This document shows positions 59,266 through 64,000 of a stretch of 64,000 bases of DNA, in pieces. The translations under genes and the position numbers were made by a program. Source of the stretch: Daldinia sp. FL1419 (Eukaryota > Ascomycota > Sordariomycetes > Xylariales > Hypoxylaceae); assembly GCA_025201765.1 (NCBI GenBank), contig MU623392.1, positions 124,001 to 188,000 of the forward strand, in the 5' to 3' direction. How positions within the stretch are numbered: position 1 is the first letter of the stretch; each line of letters starts with the position of its first letter. The notes under the pieces were generated by a model, which was not told where the DNA came from, did no database searches, and saw only the letters and a list, made by a program, of their open reading frames with translations.

Positions 59266-62200
59266 ACTCCAATATTACAAGAATAATTAATGCACGTATG
59301 AGCATTCACGAACGCTAACAATTAGGTTAGGTAAATAAGCGGTATTTAACCCCCCGATTTGCGCAAAGACCTGTGGTAATCTCACCAACCCCTCTAATTT
59401 TCTACTGTTAATTCGCCTATCGTCTATCATCAACAGGATGAAGTTGCCACTTCCAACAACAAAGCAAGTCTAGAAGCATCTTATATGAAAATTCTCTCTT
59501 GGTAAAATTGTCAACCGGTATTTTTATTATTACTTTCAACAGCACAGATCCACCGAAACCTAAACCGAGGTCCGTAGATCATCGTGAGTAGTACGTACTA
59601 AAATCCTCTTGTCTCATCTGCTTTTTTTTTCTCGACGAACCCCACATGGTAAACCAATGCGGGTCGGGGATGGTTTTACAAGACTTACAAGACTGAAACA
59701 TACCACAGAACACTTCGGATTCTAGAGATTTGTAGGAATATGAAATCCTGAAAAATGGAATATCAACCAGATGCCTGCAGCCTTGAAATAATAGTTTATT
59801 GGTATCCGACATGGTGGGTGCTTGAGCGGATATACTTCAGCCGCATCCGTAGCTCAGGTGCACAAGTACCTCTTAACCTAGTAACTAGCAAGTCCTTTAT
59901 ATTAATGCAGGGTAAATATCGTACAAGATATTTCGGGCCAATAAGGTGCTAATAGATCAGATACTCTCAAATTAATTTTAGAGGGTCTTCAGAAGGTCCC
60001 GTCGGTCCCGGGTCAGGGATTGAACCTTATTCTCCGACGTCATCGACAGCCCCCCTGAAAGTGTACCTTATAATTGGCAAACGTTAAATCCTATCCGGAC
60101 GTGTCTCTCTATCTTCGACCTTCAGGCTTCGAGTAATTTTAAAATTGGACGCTCCTAGCTAACTCTAGCGCAAGCTCAAAACTCCAAATGGTCACAACTC
60201 GGACCAGTAAAAACTTAGTCGAGCTGTTAGTGTGTAAGACGCCTCAGAAATGGTCAGGTACAGAGAAAGTATGATTGGTTGGTTAGATCTAATCCAATTG
60301 CCCGGAACCTCCGCAGATTTTCCTGGTCGATGCTTTTAGCTTCCCCTGAGATGACGATCGACGGTGCCATGCTTCACAGATCACACACTATCGTCAATCG
60401 TCAGCCCCGATGCGCTGGGCTGCGTTGATCTATGCGGTTTGTCCTTGAGCTCTGACTCCTACTTAATCAACCGGTGCCTGACCATCCGAGCCCTTTCGCC
60501 TTTCGGACGAGCACGTTGTTGATATGGCATACGGCCCGTCGTCATTGTGATTATGCGTGTTGCTGAGTTGCTGTATTAAAACATTGGAATAAAACATGGC
60601 TATTCTGCGCATTTATATTAACCTGCCGCGCCGGTGCCGTTTTAAATCGAGAGGCACCTGAAGATCTCAATAAGCAAAGACTACGAGGATACCAATCAAT
60701 TCCGTTTACCTCTTGTCGACTTTTGTTGCAGGCGCTCCGGAAGAGCATCCCGCGTACGGCTGGCTGCATTGATATGTCCTCTCAATGGCACAAACCCCGA
60801 CTGTTTGTTTATTTTCCAATTCTTCAGAAGAACGTGTATGATAGCAACTTCCATTTTACTGGTGCGGAAATACATACATACATACCTATCTACCTATACA
60901 AGCACGTATGTAAGTGTTCTATCCACTTCATCGTTTATAGACAATAGACGGGCCGTGAGGCCTCTTCGGGTGCCTTGAAACCGTCTACACTAGTTTCAAT
61001 CGTTCTAAATCAACTATTACGTTAAACAAAACCAGATCGCTCGGATACACAGCTATAAGATACTATCCTAGACCCATCCGTCGTAGTTCAGGTACGCGTA
61101 CTTCATAAAATTGCATTAGCGCCAAAGCTACCAAAGGAGCAATTTCGCCAAACGTCAACGTTCTGCATAAAAGCCGAAGGCACCAGTGGCGGTTGTGGAC
61201 ATGCCTTAGGGTAGTTAAGCAAAGCCAAGGTGATAGTGGCTTAGGAGATGGCTGAAAAAAGTGCCGAAAAGACGTAACAGGTCGCTTTTCGGGCTATGAA
61301 GTATACAGTATACACCTTACCATTAGGTATCACTACCTATCTAATTACAACATACGCCACCAGTTGAAAATTTGAGCTGAGTGCCGCCCCTATCCCAACG
61401 GGTAGATATTACACCGTCTTTCAACCTCCACTAACCACGCGAGACGATAACGGCGGAGAAGACCGTCGGAGATTCGCTTAATGCAGGCACGAATTCTCCG
61501 TCTCCTGCAATAATCGGGTTACCGAAAAAGCGTGGCAGATTATGCTGGCTGCCGAAGGTGTACAGACACAAACCTCCATTACGCGGCCGACGGCCTGTAT
61601 AAAGTAGAACAGTGACGAATAGTGAAACCTGAATACGCGTACATATTCCAGTCGCGTGATGTTCGTGTAAACCATAGCCAACTACATTTATCTTGTCTAA
61701 TGTGAAGCGAAATGGTAACAGGTTCTCGAGAATGTAAAACAGAAATGCGTCTTGGATTGTTACGCTGCGTACCTAGCGTTAAGGGTCGAGACACTCATCT
61801 CCATGTCACCAAGAAGACAGAGTATGATATATACCGAGCCTAATATAGAATACCTATTGGTCGCGAACATAGTCATGACACATAACCAAATCTGGTAGGT
61901 GTTATAATCCTACCTAGCAACACAAGTTTTATAGTCGATAATAAATTCCCAATGTGTCAGTGATGCATTGTAACTGCACAGGGGAAATAGCTGTTTGCTC
62001 AAATCTCTACCTAGTTTACTGTACCAACTCACTAATATATGCCACCTATTTAACCTCATCCCTTGAATGGCGCTTCACCAAGACATGTCAACACTATTGA
62101 GACGAAAAAATGAACTAGGCAAACATGTGTTTACTCCTTACAGTAACATATAAACACACTCAGCTAGCCCCTTAAAGGATTACAGCGGCTGTATTACCCT

Positions 62201-62653
62201 CCCTCGTAACACACAGTATAGAACAGCTCACCCACGAACAACAACCGTTCAACCAACCTAGGTAGACAGACACCACAGTCACGTTGAACGCTCTTCTCGA
62301 TTGGGACATGATCAAACGAAAGCGGGTATTTTTATTCACTAAAACAGAATCCATTCGCGGCAACACATCGCGATACATGTAACGTAAATCCATCTCTGCC
62401 AACCACTTCCCAGTTCCCCAAGCCCGAAGGGGAGGGGGGGATACTTCGATGCGCCCTCATTTCCCATTCCTAGCCTAGCGAAATAGTAAAAATGCAAAAC
62501 GCAGCCGACGCCTTCGCCAAATGATGGCCCACCCGTTCGATAACTCCGTTTCGTTCCTATCCGACTCTTGCCTAAACCAGAGATTGCACGCGTGTATACC
62601 TCTTAGTAAGGGGTGGGTAGGTAGATGGGCGGATAGGCACTACACACACCCCG
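59266..62653. other. Intergenic, no supported gene
   Basis: Nothing convincing on either strand. The frames at 59579-59812, 60551-60769 and 61478-61681 (-) and 60723-60978 (+) have no domain or signal peptide. ACAT/ACCT microsatellite-like sequence lies near 60870-60900. The end is the 3' flank of the gene at 62654. Confidence 0.5.
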
Positions 62654-64000
62654 TCACCCTGTCGGCGAGACAGCCGGACTGCTCTCCCGGCTGCCCTTAT
62701 GCAGACTCTCCAAGCTCTCCACCATAGCTAAGACCCTAGTGCGCGGGCGTTCCATCCTCACCGCCTGCGCGGAGAATACGTCTTCGTTGAGATCTACGAC
62801 CGGGGAGCGAGACGGCTTTCTCTTTCGGGACTCGCTGCTCCCTGGGTCTGCGCCTAGTAACCGCATGCTTTCCTCGCGCAGAAAAGACGCTGTTCGGAAG
62901 ATGGGCGTGGTTGGTTGTCGGCCCCTGTCCCGGTCTCGATCTGGACTACGCTTCCACTCCGCGTCGAGCTCCGCGCCAACGTCCCGCAGGATTTGCTGTT
63001 GTTCCGCTTCGCGGGCTGCGGCCTCGGCCTCCGCTTCGGCTTCGGCTCGACTTTTGCCATCTTCCTCTTCCCCTGGACCCGAAACTGGGGTCCCAAGATC
63101 CCGTTCTTCCGGGACGGTGACGTTCCCGCTCTCCGTAATATCCACCTCTCGCTCTCGCTGGACCTCCGGCCGCGGCGTCGGGTTCGGACTGACGAGAACA
63201 ACGTCCTTCCCGCTCTCGATATCCGGCTCGGCGTTGACCACGCGCAGGGGCTCCTTAGGCACCGTGAACATGACTTGCACGAGCCGTCTCTCGATGGCCT
63301 TTTCGATGTCCCATTCTTCGTCCTCGTCTTCTTCCGCCGCTGCTAAACGGTCCTGAGCACCACCACCACCTCCCGCCACGCCTTTCCCTTTTCTTTTCTC
63401 GTTATACCGCTGCTCTAACCCCTCCCAATCTCCTCGCCCGCTCTTCCGCCGCAACAAACCCCCCGCTGCGATCTCGCTGAGCCCGCTGCGCGGCATGTCG
63501 TAGTCGTTTGCGTCCGCGAAGGCTTCGTCCATGCGTTTTTCCCGGTCGGGCGTTTCGGGGGGACTTGGGCTTGTAAAAACACGACGCAAACTGCCGAGCC
63601 AGTTCCGCCGGGGCTTGTTTTTGCTCGGACTCCCTGGCGCATCGTCGTCTTCCCGGCCTTTGCCCATAAGTAAAGCCGGCCCCTCGGCCTGCAGCGCCGC
63701 AAAACTGCTCCTGGCAGTGTTGTAGCTGGGCGCCGAGCTCGAACTGCTGCCGCCGCGGTTTTCGTCGTTCGTGTTTGTCGCGGCTCCTAGGGCGGCGGCT
63801 GCGAGGCCGAATCCGGTGCGTAGGGCCGAGCGCACAGAGTCGGAGCGGCTTACGCCTATATCCTTGCGGCTGGACTCGGAGATGTTGCTTCCTGTTCGAG
63901 AGTCATCGGGCCCTTTCCTCGTTGGGGAGATTGGCCCGGAGGCAGCAGCCGCGCGCGCTGTGTTACGGCTGGTGAGTAATGCATCCATAGCCTCGACATC
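62654..64000 (-). CDS. C-terminal part of a low-complexity protein, cut by the window edge
   Basis: A GC-rich frame is open to the right edge and ends at 62654; at least 448 residues are present. A Met at 63988 exists, but the frame runs past it (DVEA precedes), so the true start probably lies outside. The visible part is Ser/Ala/Gly/Glu/Arg-rich and mostly disordered, with conserved-looking islands NWLGSLRRVF, DREKRMDEAFADANDYDMP, and EKAIERRLVQVMFTVPKEPLRVVN (shown here only in part in the family sense: VQVMFTVPKE). An Ala/Glu heptad stretch (AEAEAEAEAAAREAEQQQ) could form a coiled coil. Such islands occur in cytosolic tails of large fungal membrane proteins; without the upstream part no function can be given. 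Confidence 0.7.
   Translation of the reverse strand, partial: DVEAMDALLTSRNTARAAAASGPISPTRKGPDDSRTGSNISESSRKDIGVSRSDSVRSALRTGFGLAAAALGAATNTNDENRGGSSSSSAPSYNTARSSFAALQAEGPALLMGKGREDDDAPGSPSKNKPRRNWLGSLRRVFTSPSPPETPDREKRMDEAFADANDYDMPRSGLSEIAAGGLLRRKSGRGDWEGLEQRYNEKRKGKGVAGGGGGAQDRLAAAEEDEDEEWDIEKAIERRLVQVMFTVPKEPLRVVNAEPDIESGKDVVLVSPNPTPRPEVQREREVDITESGNVTVPEERDLGTPVSGPGEEEDGKSRAEAEAEAEAAAREAEQQQILRDVGAELDAEWKRSPDRDRDRGRQPTTPIFRTASFLREESMRLLGADPGSSESRKRKPSRSPVVDLNEDVFSAQAVRMERPRTRVLAMVESLESLHKGSRESSPAVSPTG

Noticed and set aside
59980..60040. tRNA T-arm-like GGTTCAATCCC on the minus strand, inside a short inverted repeat
   Set aside because: T stem is mismatched, and no A box or anticodon arm was found.
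62739..63356. 205-codon + strand frame opposite the last gene
   Set aside because: Low-complexity shadow of the GC-rich minus-strand gene; no independent evidence.

Overview
The window comes from a filamentous ascomycete (Pezizomycotina), most likely a Sordariomycete. The evidence is short spliceosomal introns (49-153 nt, GTRNGT donors, CTRAY-like branch sites, YAG acceptors), one gene per transcript, wide AT-leaning intergenic DNA, and fungus-specific families (WSC sensor, AA9 lytic polysaccharide monooxygenase, Tho2, Pho84-type transporter, a fungal W-C-C zinc module). No rRNA gene or complete tRNA gene was found.

Layout. 3.5-11.0 kb: a zinc polyol dehydrogenase (+), COP9 subunit CSN6 (-), and two convergent genes of unknown function. 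13.9-16.9 kb: a GC-rich cyclin L-like gene (+) and a conserved gene of unknown function (-). 17.9-24.6 kb: a four-exon Pho84-type phosphate transporter (-) and homoserine O-acetyltransferase met2 (-). 25.7-36.2 kb: tho2 (+), divergent from met2, then a TMEM184/DUF300 membrane protein (-). 36-48 kb is gene-poor and holds small intron-split genes: a secreted cysteine-rich gene broken by an in-frame stop, a C2H2 gene, a 64-residue zinc-ribbon microprotein that shares the N-terminal module and intron position of the C2H2 gene, and a MYND gene. 48.0-53.7 kb: an AA9 LPMO (+) and a WSC-domain membrane sensor (-). 53.7-62.6 kb has no convincing gene but carries a 1.2-kb DNA transposon with an 8-bp target duplication. 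62.65-64 kb is the C-terminal part of a low-complexity protein cut by the window edge.

The genes do not form one pathway. Housekeeping functions (CSN, THO/TREX mRNA export, methionine synthesis, phosphate uptake, cyclin) occupy the first 36 kb. The second half is more accessory: biomass degradation, cell-wall sensing, zinc-finger families, and transposon and repeat debris. The most unusual items are the hairpin-ended transposon, the zinc microprotein beside its longer relative, the interrupted secreted peptide gene, and a four-times-repeated short motif in the disordered Tho2 tail. Exon joins were worked out by hand from splice signals, reading phase and family resemblance; none has transcript support.
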